A stretch of 20,453 nt of DNA. It comes from Clostridiales bacterium UBA4821. Lineage in GTDB: Bacteria; Bacillota; Clostridia; Acetivibrionales; UBA4821. Below are positions 7,057 through 14,689 of this stretch, in pieces. The stretch covers positions 1 to 20,453 of the forward strand of contig DHFP01000001.1 in assembly GCA_002402315.1 (NCBI GenBank), written 5' to 3'. Position numbers and translations under genes: made by a program. Under the pieces are notes generated by a model that was not told where the DNA came from, ran no database searches, and saw only the letters and a program-made list of their open reading frames with translations. Position 1 is the first letter of the stretch; every line of letters starts with the position of its first letter.

Positions 7057-8154
7057 TTAAATAGCTCTTCCTGAATCCTTGTCCAACAGTAGTATTTTGC
7101 TTATATCAACTGCAACCCTTAAGCTGTCTCCTCTTTTAAATATGGAATAATCTGAAGTCTTTACACAGAAGTGTATGCCCTCTGCAACCAAGTTAAGGAA
7201 AGATTCCTCTTTTGACGTTTCTATTGTCTCTATCTCAGCTTCTATGGCATTTCCAGATTGAAATCCATCATCAAAGCGGATGTCTTCAGGCCTTAGTGCA
7301 ATAATTACTTCTCTATTTATATATTGGCCTTCCTTCAAGTCTTTTACCTTCTCTGTCTCCAAGCCTATTTTATTCCTGCCTATATTAAGATAAACATTTT
7401 CCTCATCTTCACAAACCCTTGCACTAATAAAACTTGTATGCCCTCTACCCATGAATCCGGCAACAAACTTGTTTGAAGGTTTGTTATAAAGTTCTTCATA
7501 GGCCCCAATCTGATCAATCCGCCCTTTATTCATTACTGCAGTCCTGTCCCCCATGCGAACCGGAGCCACATCACTATCAATAGCAACAACTATTGTAGCC
7601 CGTAGTTTCCGGTGGATGGCGGTTATTTCTTCATAAAGTCTTTTCTTTTCCTTTTCACTGCACTTGGTACTTACTCTGTCAACCAGATATACTCTAGGAT
7701 GCTTTACTGCAGCTCTGGCAAATGCAACACACTGCCTTTCAAAAACATCTAACTCATTTGGATGCTTGTCCAACAAGTGTGATATCTCCAGCATTTCAGC
7801 TATATTAACTATATTCTCCCTTACTTGCTTGATGTTGAGCTTACGGAATTTAGGACCAAACTCCATGTTCTGAAAAATTGTCATATGAGGATATAGGTTC
7901 AAATTTTGAAATACCATTGCTATATTTCTTTCTGTAGGATCTATATAATTAACCAACTGTCCATCAATATATATATTGCCTGAACATGGGTCTTCGAGAC
8001 CGGCTATTAATCTTAAGAGGGTAGACTTGCCACAATCTGAAGGACCTGTTAGAATAAGAAGCTCTTTGTTATAAATCTCCATTGACAGGTCGTTTATTGC
8101 TAGGATGCCTCCTGGAAAATTCTTACTGACATTTTCTAATCTAATACCTGACAT
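7057..8154 (-). CDS. Degenerate MalK/UgpC-like ABC protein (probable pseudo-ATPase)
   Basis: The 365-residue product aligns by eye along its whole length with sugar-importer ATPases of the MalK/UgpC/MsmX type, including a C-terminal TOBE-like regulatory domain (ALRPEDI at 286-292). Walker A (GPSDCGKST, 37-45) and the Q-loop (MVFQN, Gln83) are kept. The positions for LSGGQ read LDVFE (135-139), Walker B reads YLVDR with Arg160 where the catalytic Glu belongs, the D-loop reads TKCS, and the H-loop VTHD reads VAID. The frame is open and full length, so this is not a simple pseudogene. ATP binding without hydrolysis is inferred. The ATG at 8152-8154 is chosen because GGGGG lies 7 bases upstream. 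It faces divergently from argF. Confidence 0.9.
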   Translation of the reverse strand: MSGIRLENVSKNFPGGILAINDLSMEIYNKELLILTGPSDCGKSTLLRLIAGLEDPCSGNIYIDGQLVNYIDPTERNIAMVFQNLNLYPHMTIFQNMEFGPKFRKLNIKQVRENIVNIAEMLEISHLLDKHPNELDVFERQCVAFARAAVKHPRVYLVDRVSTKCSEKEKKRLYEEITAIHRKLRATIVVAIDSDVAPVRMGDRTAVMNKGRIDQIGAYEELYNKPSNKFVAGFMGRGHTSFISARVCEDEENVYLNIGRNKIGLETEKVKDLKEGQYINREVIIALRPEDIRFDDGFQSGNAIEAEIETIETSKEESFLNLVAEGIHFCVKTSDYSIFKRGDSLRVAVDISKILLLDKDSGRAI

Positions 8155-8199
8155 TTCATTTCCCCCTACGGTCATGCGCTGAAAGATAAGATATATTAG

Positions 8200-8205
8200 A
8201 TTATA
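8200..8205 (-). promoter_or_regulatory. Extended -10 promoter of the MalK-like gene
   Basis: Minus-strand TGGTATAAT is a full extended -10 element (TATAAT at 8200-8205). The -35 position, 17 bases upstream, reads TGTAAA and is weak. The leader would be about 40 bases. Confidence 0.6.
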
Positions 8206-8262
8206 CCATAAATATGTATAGTTTTACACTATATCCATTATATTTTGATTTTCATTTTATTT

Positions 8263-8280
8263 ATTGCATATTTATTCATG
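8263..8280 (-). promoter_or_regulatory. ARG-box-like operator (ArgR/AhrC) at argF
   Basis: The minus strand reads CATGAATAAATATGCAAT, matching 15 of 18 positions of the Bacillus AhrC consensus as I recall it (CATGAATAAAAATTCAAG). It covers the -35 and half of the spacer of the argF promoter, where repressor binding would block polymerase. Only one half of a possible double operator is obvious. Confidence 0.6.
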
Positions 8281-8292
8281 TTTGTGTATAAT
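8264..8292 (+). promoter_or_regulatory. Sigma-A type promoter of argF
   Basis: TTGCAT (8264-8269) and TATAAT (8287-8292) are separated by 17 bases. Transcription would begin near 8299, giving a leader of about 50 bases. Confidence 0.8.
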
Positions 8293-8348
8293 TATATAAC
8301 ACGACACCTTAATAGGATAGTACGAATTAGAATTGGAGGAACAACATA

Positions 8349-9290
8349 ATGAAACATCTGATCAGTATTTATGACTTGTCTGCAGAACAAATAAACAACA
8401 TATTCAATCTTTCCAAAACACTAAAATCGCAGCAGAAGGAAGGCTTAGAACATCACCATCTTAAGGGCAAAACCCTTGGAATGATTTTTACAAAATCTTC
8501 AACCCGAACAAGAATATCGTTCGAGGCAGGCATGTATCAACTTGGCGGTAGTGCTTTATTTCTTAGTTCCTCAGACATCCATCTCGGAAGGGGAGAAACA
8601 ATAAAAGATACCGCCAAAGTTCTGTCACGGTACCTTGATGGTATTATGATCCGTACTTATAAGCACAGCGATGTTGAGGAACTAGCCAAACACGCTGACA
8701 TTCCAGTGATAAACGGACTTACGGATTTAATGCACCCTTGTCAGGCTCTGGCTGATATATTCACCATGATAGAGGTAAAGGGATCCCTGAAGGGACGAAA
8801 GCTCGCTTATATCGGCGATGGTAATAACGTAGCTAACTCGCTGATCCACATCTGTACAAAACTGGGGATTGACATCAGCATAGCCACGCCTAAAGGATAT
8901 GAATGTAACAGTATGGTCATACATGAATCATTTAAAGAAGCAAATATCAGCGGCAGTAAAGTAACAATTACACAAAGTGTCCAGGAAGCTGTATCAAATT
9001 CTGATGTAGTTTACACAGATACATGGGTAAGCATGGGACAGGAGGACGAAAAAGAGGAAAGAATACAAATCTTTTCTCCATATAAGGTTACTAAGGATGT
9101 TATGTCAATGGCTAAACCAGACGCTGTTTTCATGCATTGCCTGCCGGCGTATAGAGAGTACGAGGTATCAGAAGAGGTAATTGACGGTCCGCAGTCGGTG
9201 GTATTAGATCAGGCTGAAAATAGGCTTCATGTGCAAAAGGCAGTTATGACTTTATTGATTAATCCGCAGCCTCTGCCTTGTTTTCAATAA
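8349..9290 (+). CDS. argF: Ornithine carbamoyltransferase
   Basis: This enzyme joins carbamoyl phosphate and ornithine to make citrulline in arginine synthesis. The 313-residue length is typical. The carbamoyl-phosphate site STRTR (51-55), HPCQ (129-132), the ornithine-binding loop DTWVSMG (224-230) and the HCLP motif (263-266) are all intact, and DTWVSMG distinguishes it from aspartate carbamoyltransferase. The ATG start has GGAGG 9 bases upstream. It is the only plus-strand protein gene here and stands alone, without other arg genes. Its last 32 bases overlap the end of the convergent ABC gene. Arginine repression through the ARG-box-like site is expected. Confidence 0.97.
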   Translation: MKHLISIYDLSAEQINNIFNLSKTLKSQQKEGLEHHHLKGKTLGMIFTKSSTRTRISFEAGMYQLGGSALFLSSSDIHLGRGETIKDTAKVLSRYLDGIMIRTYKHSDVEELAKHADIPVINGLTDLMHPCQALADIFTMIEVKGSLKGRKLAYIGDGNNVANSLIHICTKLGIDISIATPKGYECNSMVIHESFKEANISGSKVTITQSVQEAVSNSDVVYTDTWVSMGQEDEKEERIQIFSPYKVTKDVMSMAKPDAVFMHCLPAYREYEVSEEVIDGPQSVVLDQAENRLHVQKAVMTLLINPQPLPCFQ

Positions 9291-10209
9291 GACTGAAGTA
9301 AATTTTCTCAAGATTTGGCTTATCAATATTCACTTGGGCTACCTTGACATTATTTCTATCAAACACGTTTAATATCTTACTTAGCTTTGTGCTTAACTCA
9401 TCAGTTACAACTTCTACCATCCTATCGTCTTGAGTTACCTCTGAATCTGGAAAGGCAGCCAAAACTTCGGGTATAATTTGATGTTTATTTTCGTCATTAC
9501 TATCCAATTCTATAGTAATCTTCTCCCTTACACCCGATTTCCTTCTTAGCTCTTCCTTATTTCCGCATGCTATAACTCTTCCCCGGTCTAGAATTGTGAT
9601 TTTATGACACAGTGACTCTACTTCATCTATATAATGGCTTGTATAGATGATAGTAGAACCTTCTGCATTTAGTTGTTTTATTGCAGAAATAATATACTTT
9701 CTGGATTGCGCATCAATTCCTACGGTTGGCTCGTCCATTATAATTACTCTGGGTTTATGGATTAATGCGGCAGCAATGTTTAATCTTCTTTTCATTCCAC
9801 CCGAGAGAGTATCCACCTTATCCCTCAATCTGTCAGACAGTCCTACAAGCCGTGCAATCTCACTGATTCTTGAAGTTAATAGCGGCTCCTTAACACCATA
9901 AATTCTTCCCCAAAACTCTAAATTTTCCTTTGCACTTAAATTCTGATAAAGAGCTATGTCCTGGGGTACCAATCCAAGTATAGGTCTTAATATCCCCGGG
10001 TTCTTTATCGTGCTGCTGCCATTATATAATATTTCTCCTTCATCAGGCTTTAGCAAAGTGGAAAGCATTAGTATGGCAGTAGACTTACCCGCACCATTTG
10101 GGCCCAGAATTCCGAAAACCGTTCCCTCTTCTATTTCAAAGCTGACTTCATCCAACGCTTTTACCTTGTGATATTTTTTCACCAAGCTCCTAGCCTCAAT
10201 AAAACTCAT
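9259..10209 (-). CDS. ABC-2 type transporter ATPase (DrrA/CcmA-like), no permease adjacent
   Basis: This 316-residue ATPase has all motifs intact: GPNGAGKST, Q-loop VPQD, signature LSGGMKRR, Walker B and D-loop IIMDEPTVGID, and H-loop TSHYIDE. After the ATPase core (about 1-215) comes a roughly 95-residue C-terminal domain ending LEKIYFSLIENK, as in drug, lipid or polymer exporters of the DrrA type. The ATG at 10207-10209 is chosen for its GAGGG site 6 bases upstream; an ATG five codons earlier lacks one. Such genes are normally followed by ABC-2 permease genes, but here the next gene is argF on the opposite strand, so the membrane partner must be elsewhere. The substrate cannot be inferred. 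Confidence 0.92.
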   Translation of the reverse strand: MSFIEARSLVKKYHKVKALDEVSFEIEEGTVFGILGPNGAGKSTAILMLSTLLKPDEGEILYNGSSTIKNPGILRPILGLVPQDIALYQNLSAKENLEFWGRIYGVKEPLLTSRISEIARLVGLSDRLRDKVDTLSGGMKRRLNIAAALIHKPRVIIMDEPTVGIDAQSRKYIISAIKQLNAEGSTIIYTSHYIDEVESLCHKITILDRGRVIACGNKEELRRKSGVREKITIELDSNDENKHQIIPEVLAAFPDSEVTQDDRMVEVVTDELSTKLSKILNVFDRNNVKVAQVNIDKPNLEKIYFSLIENKAEAAD

Positions 10210-10229
10210 ACGCTGCCCTCGCATTTATT

Positions 10230-10389
10230 AGGAATGACAAAATAATAAATTCCCATTTTTAAATCGGTTATTTTTCGCCAGGACATCGTTGTCGTCAGTT
10301 ACAATAAAGCAATTATTGCGCCTTCCTCCGCCTTGTCCTGACAAAAAATCCCTCGCTTTAAAATCGGGTTTTATTATTTTATCATTCCT
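10230..10389. repeat. MITE-like palindromic element, copy 1 (160 bp)
   Basis: The terminal 20 bases are inverted copies matching 19 of 20 (AGGAATGACAAAATAATAAA and, inverted, AGGAATGATAAAATAATAAA). Imperfect complementarity continues inward, including CAGGACA near 10282 against TGTCCTG near 10335. There is no open reading frame. It fills the whole gap between the glycosyltransferase gene and the orphan ATPase gene. Copy 2 (18757-18826) matches its left 23 and right 47 bases without gaps, at about 63 of 70 positions, and lacks the 90 bases between. No clear target duplication is seen. Confidence 0.85.
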
Positions 10390-11140
10390 AAGGTTTCTTA
10401 ATCTTGGGAAGGTTCTTCAATTTGGTCTCTAAAATCACCTTTGACAAGAATAATGGCAATGCCATCATTCTCATAATTCTCCAAGGTTCCTTAATCAGGC
10501 GGTATAACCATTCAAGGCCTAGTTTTATAAATACCTTCGGCGCCCTTCTAGCCTTTCCTGCCATTATATCAAGCGAACCTCCCACCCCCATTGCAAGATT
10601 TGCATTTAGCTTCCATCTATTTCTAAAAATCCACTTTTCTTGCAAAGGCGCACCCATACCAACCAAAAGGATATTCGGATTGCACAGATTTATATGAGCT
10701 ATTACTTCTTCTTCCTCATCTCTAACATATCCATGATGAACTCCTACAATTTTTATATTGGGATAGGCTTTCTCCAATTTGAACTTGGCTTTGTCTGCTA
10801 CTCCAGGCTTGCCTCCCAGCAAATAGAAGGTCCATCCTTTATGGGCGCCCCACATAATCAATTCTAACATAAGGTCAAATCCGGCAACCCTCTCCGGCAG
10901 CTTATTACCATAGAAAATAGAGGCTATTACAATACCTATGCCGTCCGGGATTAGCATATCTGCAGAATTCAGAGCTCTTTTTAACTCCTCATCTTGTTGA
11001 GCGGCCATAACAATCTCAGGGTTCGGGGTAAATATGGATCTTAGTCTATCTCCTATTGCATATTTTTTAGCCTTTTCAACGGCATCCTCCATATCAACAT
11101 AATCAAAAGGTATCCCCAGTATTTGTACTACCTCTCTCAC
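10388..11140 (-). CDS. WecB/TagA/CpsF family glycosyltransferase
   Basis: This is a GT26 enzyme that adds a sugar, typically N-acetylmannosamine or its acid form, to a lipid-linked intermediate of a cell-wall polymer. Family motifs are clear: TPNPEIV (38-44), the PDG motif with the conserved Asp (65-67), LLGGKPGVA, GMGAPLQEKW, and VGGSLDIMAGKARRAP followed by GLEWLYRL. The 250-residue length is normal. The GTG start overlaps the csaB stop (GTGA) and has GGAGG 10 bases upstream, so it is coupled to csaB. The TAG stop is made from the edge of the adjacent MITE-like element. Its role in building the secondary wall polymer pyruvylated by CsaB is inferred from the operon. Confidence 0.94.
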   Translation of the reverse strand: MREVVQILGIPFDYVDMEDAVEKAKKYAIGDRLRSIFTPNPEIVMAAQQDEELKRALNSADMLIPDGIGIVIASIFYGNKLPERVAGFDLMLELIMWGAHKGWTFYLLGGKPGVADKAKFKLEKAYPNIKIVGVHHGYVRDEEEEVIAHINLCNPNILLVGMGAPLQEKWIFRNRWKLNANLAMGVGGSLDIMAGKARRAPKVFIKLGLEWLYRLIKEPWRIMRMMALPLFLSKVILETKLKNLPKIKKP

Positions 11141-12228
11141 CTATTTATTTCCTCCAATAATTGATTTAAATTCTTACGGGCTAATTCTTTACTTTCTTGA
11201 GTTTTCCTGGTAATTGCCTCTATTATGGACGCCCGGTTACTACTAATATTTATTACCTCTTCCTTAATTTTATCCCATTGTAAGTTCTGGTATGTGCATA
11301 CAGAATTAAGTCCCATACTATTTAAAAACCCATCAATCTTTGGATCATATGAAATACCAATTATAGGTACTCCCATACATGCAGACAGTATTAACGCATG
11401 AAGCCTGACTCCTATGTTAATATGCATTAATCCCATGGCTGACATGATTTGGGATGGGAGATACTGCTTGTCCAGAATAAAAGGCTTATGCTTCATTTTG
11501 TTTACTATTTCAAAGGTAAAATCCAAATCTCCGGGATGATGAAACGGGAATAATACAAGCTTTACATTGAACTCCTCGATAATCCGGTCGGCAGTTTCAG
11601 CAAAATTGCCGGAAGCCGTCTCCCTATCTCCCCATGGTCTCACTGCCAGACCAACCAAAGTATTTTGGTCAGTAACATCCAATCCAGCTTGAGTTAGTAT
11701 GGCTGCACCCTGTTCAGCCGGTGCTGCTTCCAGTAAAAATACCGGATCTGATGTTACAGTTGTAGGAACCCTGTTAACCCCCAACCTGACAAGTTCATCA
11801 TAAGAACCTGCATCCCGTACCGAAATTGATTTAGCTTTACTAATGACCTTTGAAAACAGCTTCTGGTTGAATCTCTTGTTTAAAGGTCCTATCCCTTGGG
11901 AATATATGTGCACACCTTTTCTCATGATCAGACCAAGAATTACAATGCCAAGGTAATAATATAGACTGGCAGAACTGGTAATATCCTGGAAGAGACTCCC
12001 TCCACCGCTCAGCAGCACATCGCAGTTCCTTACTGCCCTAATTACCTCACCTATGTTGGCCCTGTTAAAAGCTCTTACTTTATACCTTCTTTGAGTCTCT
12101 TCAGGTGCAGCCGATAAAACATTGACTTCTACGCCTGCATCTGACAGCTCTTTGCAAAGTGTTTCAAGTATAGCTTCATCTCCGGTATTGTGGAATCCGT
12201 AGTATCCCGATATCAAAACTTTTTTCAA
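11137..12228 (-). CDS. csaB: Polysaccharide pyruvyl transferase CsaB
   Basis: CsaB adds ketal-pyruvate to the secondary cell-wall polymer, creating the anchor for SLH-domain surface proteins. The 363-residue protein shows the family opening ISGYYGFHNTGDEAIL, the glycine-rich LLSGGGSLFQD near residue 75-85, the strand-turn YSQGIGPLNK, and the C-terminal GVRLHALILSA followed by GVPIIGISYDPKI. It is cytosolic, with no signal peptide. The start is TTG, whose TTGA overlaps the stop of the upstream DUF5693-type gene, with AGGAG 9 bases upstream. Transcription order is DUF5693, csaB, glycosyltransferase, with overlaps throughout, so the three products are likely made together. Confidence 0.94.
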   Translation of the reverse strand: MKKVLISGYYGFHNTGDEAILETLCKELSDAGVEVNVLSAAPEETQRRYKVRAFNRANIGEVIRAVRNCDVLLSGGGSLFQDITSSASLYYYLGIVILGLIMRKGVHIYSQGIGPLNKRFNQKLFSKVISKAKSISVRDAGSYDELVRLGVNRVPTTVTSDPVFLLEAAPAEQGAAILTQAGLDVTDQNTLVGLAVRPWGDRETASGNFAETADRIIEEFNVKLVLFPFHHPGDLDFTFEIVNKMKHKPFILDKQYLPSQIMSAMGLMHINIGVRLHALILSACMGVPIIGISYDPKIDGFLNSMGLNSVCTYQNLQWDKIKEEVINISSNRASIIEAITRKTQESKELARKNLNQLLEEINR

Positions 12229-14318
12229 TGGGTCTCTCTCCTCGCGTTAAGATTCTTAAAATACCTCTCCTCTGCTAAATTCCACAATAAAACAAGCATT
12301 ATCCCTGCAAACAAGCCAAATGTCAAGCTGTATACCGTACTTCGCAGAGCCAACTCCAGTGACATTCTCAGATGGCTGAATGTATTTACAATATCAGCTA
12401 AACCAACAACCCCTGCAAACATTATGAAAAACGATAAGGTTTTATATCTTTTTATGGAAGCATAAACAAGTAGCATCAGGATTGGAAATACCAACAGCTC
12501 CTTACTTCTTGGCCGGGCAATAAGAACAGTCTCCAGAAATGTTCTGAAACTTCTTTCCAGTTCAGAGGACATCCCGACAGGGGCGTTACCGCTTCGTAAA
12601 AGTAAAACAACCAGCGCTAACAATACTACTCCACCAGCTAAAACATACTTGACGGTTACTGATGTATTAAGTAGTTTCTTGAGCTGTAATGAAACGCTTA
12701 TAGGCTTATCGTCTTTGTCGGAATAGACACCTATCTTCTTAATATACAGGGCAATAAACATTACCATTGGTAAAACAAAAGCCAGTTTTACCCCTCTGAA
12801 TATATCTATTTTTAACAAATACTTGCTTTCAGCCAGTAAGGATGCTACCATAAACCCGCCTATCAATGCTATTCCTACAGCTGTAATTACAGCTAACACA
12901 CTCTTAGTTATAATTACCGGAAAACCTGGTTTGTGTTCCATCCTTGAATACTTTGAATATACATTTATTAAATATAAAGATGCCAGAGACGGAAAGATAA
13001 TTGCACCCGCTAAAGCTGCAGCTTTAACTGTAAGATCACCTATTATGTTATATATCATGTCATTTATGAATATACTTGCCGAACCACCAACACCCAAACC
13101 TAAAATCCCATAGACAAAATAACTATTTATATTGTCAAAGCTCAATAAGATCAGCAATCCTCCAGCTATTATTCCGGCAAAAATTATTAGTCTCAGGAAG
13201 CTTTGCGGATAGGTCTTGCCTAAACCCTTTACAATGTTTATCTGTAATCCCATTGCCTTTATTCTCTGGGATATAGAACTGATGGCTGCCAGGTTGTCCT
13301 TTAAGTTCTCCCGAGCTTCCTTGTCAAGATTGAGAATAGGCCTTACATAAACAACCCGAGTATTCCTTTCAGCTATAGCTCTGGACCACTGGTCAACAAT
13401 ATCCCTGGGATCGTAGGTCTTTCTCATATCCAAATCTACTGAAAAAACCTTTGTTGACGTATATTGGCTTTCTTTCGAAAATGCCGTTATTCCCCGCTGT
13501 ATCTTGTTTATGTTTTCTTCTGCCGGTTTTTCTATAATTGCAGCAACCAATCCTTTAGCCTGGAACTGCCTGGCCGCATACTTAAGAATTTCCTGCTTGC
13601 TTTCAACATCTGCGTCATAACCGATAACTGTCTCTCCTGCAAAAACTACTGTACTTACTCCAAATCTTTTGACCTGATCAATTTTATAGTTAATTTCCTC
13701 TTCATCTATTCCCGGATAAGTCTGCATTCTTGGAATAAGGTTTAAAAATCCCAGACTTTTAGCGTATTTAAGGTCTTCTTCGTAAAATCCTAATCCTAAC
13801 GCCCCTAGATTCCTAACCTTCTGTTGAATTATAATGGCATATGAATTATCTCTGGGAGATATTGATTTAATGATTGTTCTTTTACCTAAAGACCTGTTTA
13901 AGAAATCAAATATATCTTTATTTTGTGTTATTACAACACTGTAGTTATAAATTTCTTTTGTATTTTCCTTACCCTTGTAGCCGGATACTATATCGGACAC
14001 TATGGGGCTAGCTGCCCCTAAAGAATATGTTCCCATAATCAAGTCACCCAGCGGCATATATGCAATATAACCCCGTTTTTTAAGATCCTCTGGAGTAACC
14101 TCATGTACTGCTAGTGAAGTTGTCCCGGCGTTTTTTAAATCCTGGGCTACCTCACTAAAATTGACACCCATCTGTCCTGCCAGGTCTTGAAAATCAGTCA
14201 TATCAACTGCAATCTCAACATAGCTATTTCTCTCTTCTACCTTATACCTGTTAAGTAATATATAACTACATACCAAAACTGAAATCCCGATAATTAACAT
14301 TAGAATCTTTTTTGTCAT
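12225..14318 (-). CDS. DUF5693-type multi-pass membrane protein of the csaB operon
   Basis: This 697-residue protein starts with one membrane segment (about 4-22), then a large soluble region (about 30-370) likely outside the cell, then about nine membrane segments (near 375-392, 401-418, 432-452, 468-495, 510-526, 556-574, 608-622, 627-645 and 661-680). I recognise it as the DUF5693 type that accompanies csaB in Clostridia; its biochemical role is not established to my knowledge. The soluble part alternates strand and helix patterns (LNLIPRM, STVVFAGE, LVAAII), suggestive of a barrel-like fold. The position suggests export, linkage or presentation of the pyruvylated polymer, comparable to CsaA; this is inference. 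The ATG has AGGAGGG about 10 bases upstream. Confidence 0.85.
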   Translation of the reverse strand: MTKKILMLIIGISVLVCSYILLNRYKVEERNSYVEIAVDMTDFQDLAGQMGVNFSEVAQDLKNAGTTSLAVHEVTPEDLKKRGYIAYMPLGDLIMGTYSLGAASPIVSDIVSGYKGKENTKEIYNYSVVITQNKDIFDFLNRSLGKRTIIKSISPRDNSYAIIIQQKVRNLGALGLGFYEEDLKYAKSLGFLNLIPRMQTYPGIDEEEINYKIDQVKRFGVSTVVFAGETVIGYDADVESKQEILKYAARQFQAKGLVAAIIEKPAEENINKIQRGITAFSKESQYTSTKVFSVDLDMRKTYDPRDIVDQWSRAIAERNTRVVYVRPILNLDKEARENLKDNLAAISSISQRIKAMGLQINIVKGLGKTYPQSFLRLIIFAGIIAGGLLILLSFDNINSYFVYGILGLGVGGSASIFINDMIYNIIGDLTVKAAALAGAIIFPSLASLYLINVYSKYSRMEHKPGFPVIITKSVLAVITAVGIALIGGFMVASLLAESKYLLKIDIFRGVKLAFVLPMVMFIALYIKKIGVYSDKDDKPISVSLQLKKLLNTSVTVKYVLAGGVVLLALVVLLLRSGNAPVGMSSELERSFRTFLETVLIARPRSKELLVFPILMLLVYASIKRYKTLSFFIMFAGVVGLADIVNTFSHLRMSLELALRSTVYSLTFGLFAGIMLVLLWNLAEERYFKNLNARRETH

Positions 14319-14384
14319 TTATTAAATACCCTCCTGCAACCTCACAAATATTATCTATTACCGTCATGTAGCAGCAATAGATTT

Positions 14385-14424
14385 TGGGGACGTTCCTTGA
14401 GCAAAGCGAATGGTCGCATCCCCA
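14385..14424. repeat. REP-like short palindrome with GGGGACGTTCC motif
   Basis: TGGGGA (14385-14390) pairs with TCCCCA (14419-14424). A competing stem, GAATGG (14408-14413) with CCATTC, overlaps its right side. The GGGACGTTCCTTG core resembles AGGGACGGTTCTTTG at the right edge of the window (20436-20453). Confidence 0.45.
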
Positions 14425-14444
14425 TTCCTTATTATATCACTAAA

Positions 14445-14610
14445 GGTACATAATTTGTTATACTAAATTCTAAAATCTTTATCTCCCCTTCTATCTTCCC
14501 CTCACTTCGAAGGGAAGGAAAAGAAAGGCTTCGAAGAAATACTTTTACTCTCCCTTGATGTGAGGGAGAGATAGAGAGGGAGATAAAACACAAAATTCGT
14601 TAAAGTACCA
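14445..14610. repeat. Imperfect foldback element, MITE-like
   Basis: The outer ends are GGTAC (14445-14449) and GTACC (14606-14610). Inner arms pair TTTATCTCCC (14478-14487) with GGGAGATAAA (14578-14587) and continue inward through TCTATCTTCCCCTCAC against GTGAGGGAGAGATAGA with a few mismatches. CTTCGAAG occurs twice near the centre. No open frame and no second copy are visible in this window. Confidence 0.6.
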
Positions 14611-14624
14611 TCTTTCTTTCAAAC

Positions 14625-14665
14625 AGGAAGGAGAAAATCTTCTTATTGAAGATTCTCTCCTTCCT
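14625..14665 (-). terminator. 18-bp hairpin after the ndoA-downstream gene
   Basis: AGGAAGGAGAAAATCTTC (14625-14642) and its inverted partner (14648-14665) match at 17 of 18 positions around a TTATT loop. It lies 24 bases after the stop of the 174-residue gene, where a terminator is expected. The downstream bases on the minus strand are not a strong U-run, so termination is probable, not certain. Confidence 0.55.
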
Positions 14666-14689
14666 ACTAACATGCATATAATCATAATT

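Larger units (their letters stand above)
14319..14689. other. Gene-free 371-bp stretch rich in foldback sequences
   Basis: No coding region with a credible start is seen on either strand. It holds, from left, a possible promoter for the csaB operon (minus-strand TTGCTG at 14372-14377 and GATAAT at 14350-14355, 16-base spacer, weak), a REP-like stem at 14385-14424, a foldback element at 14445-14610 and a purine-rich hairpin at 14625-14665. The strand alternates between long pyrimidine-rich and purine-rich runs. Confidence 0.7.

Noticed and set aside
7057..8154. Frameshift or pseudogene explanation for the degenerate ABC gene
   Set aside because: The frame is continuous, domains on both sides of each altered motif align in register and the start signals are intact, so the losses are substitutions and not frame errors.
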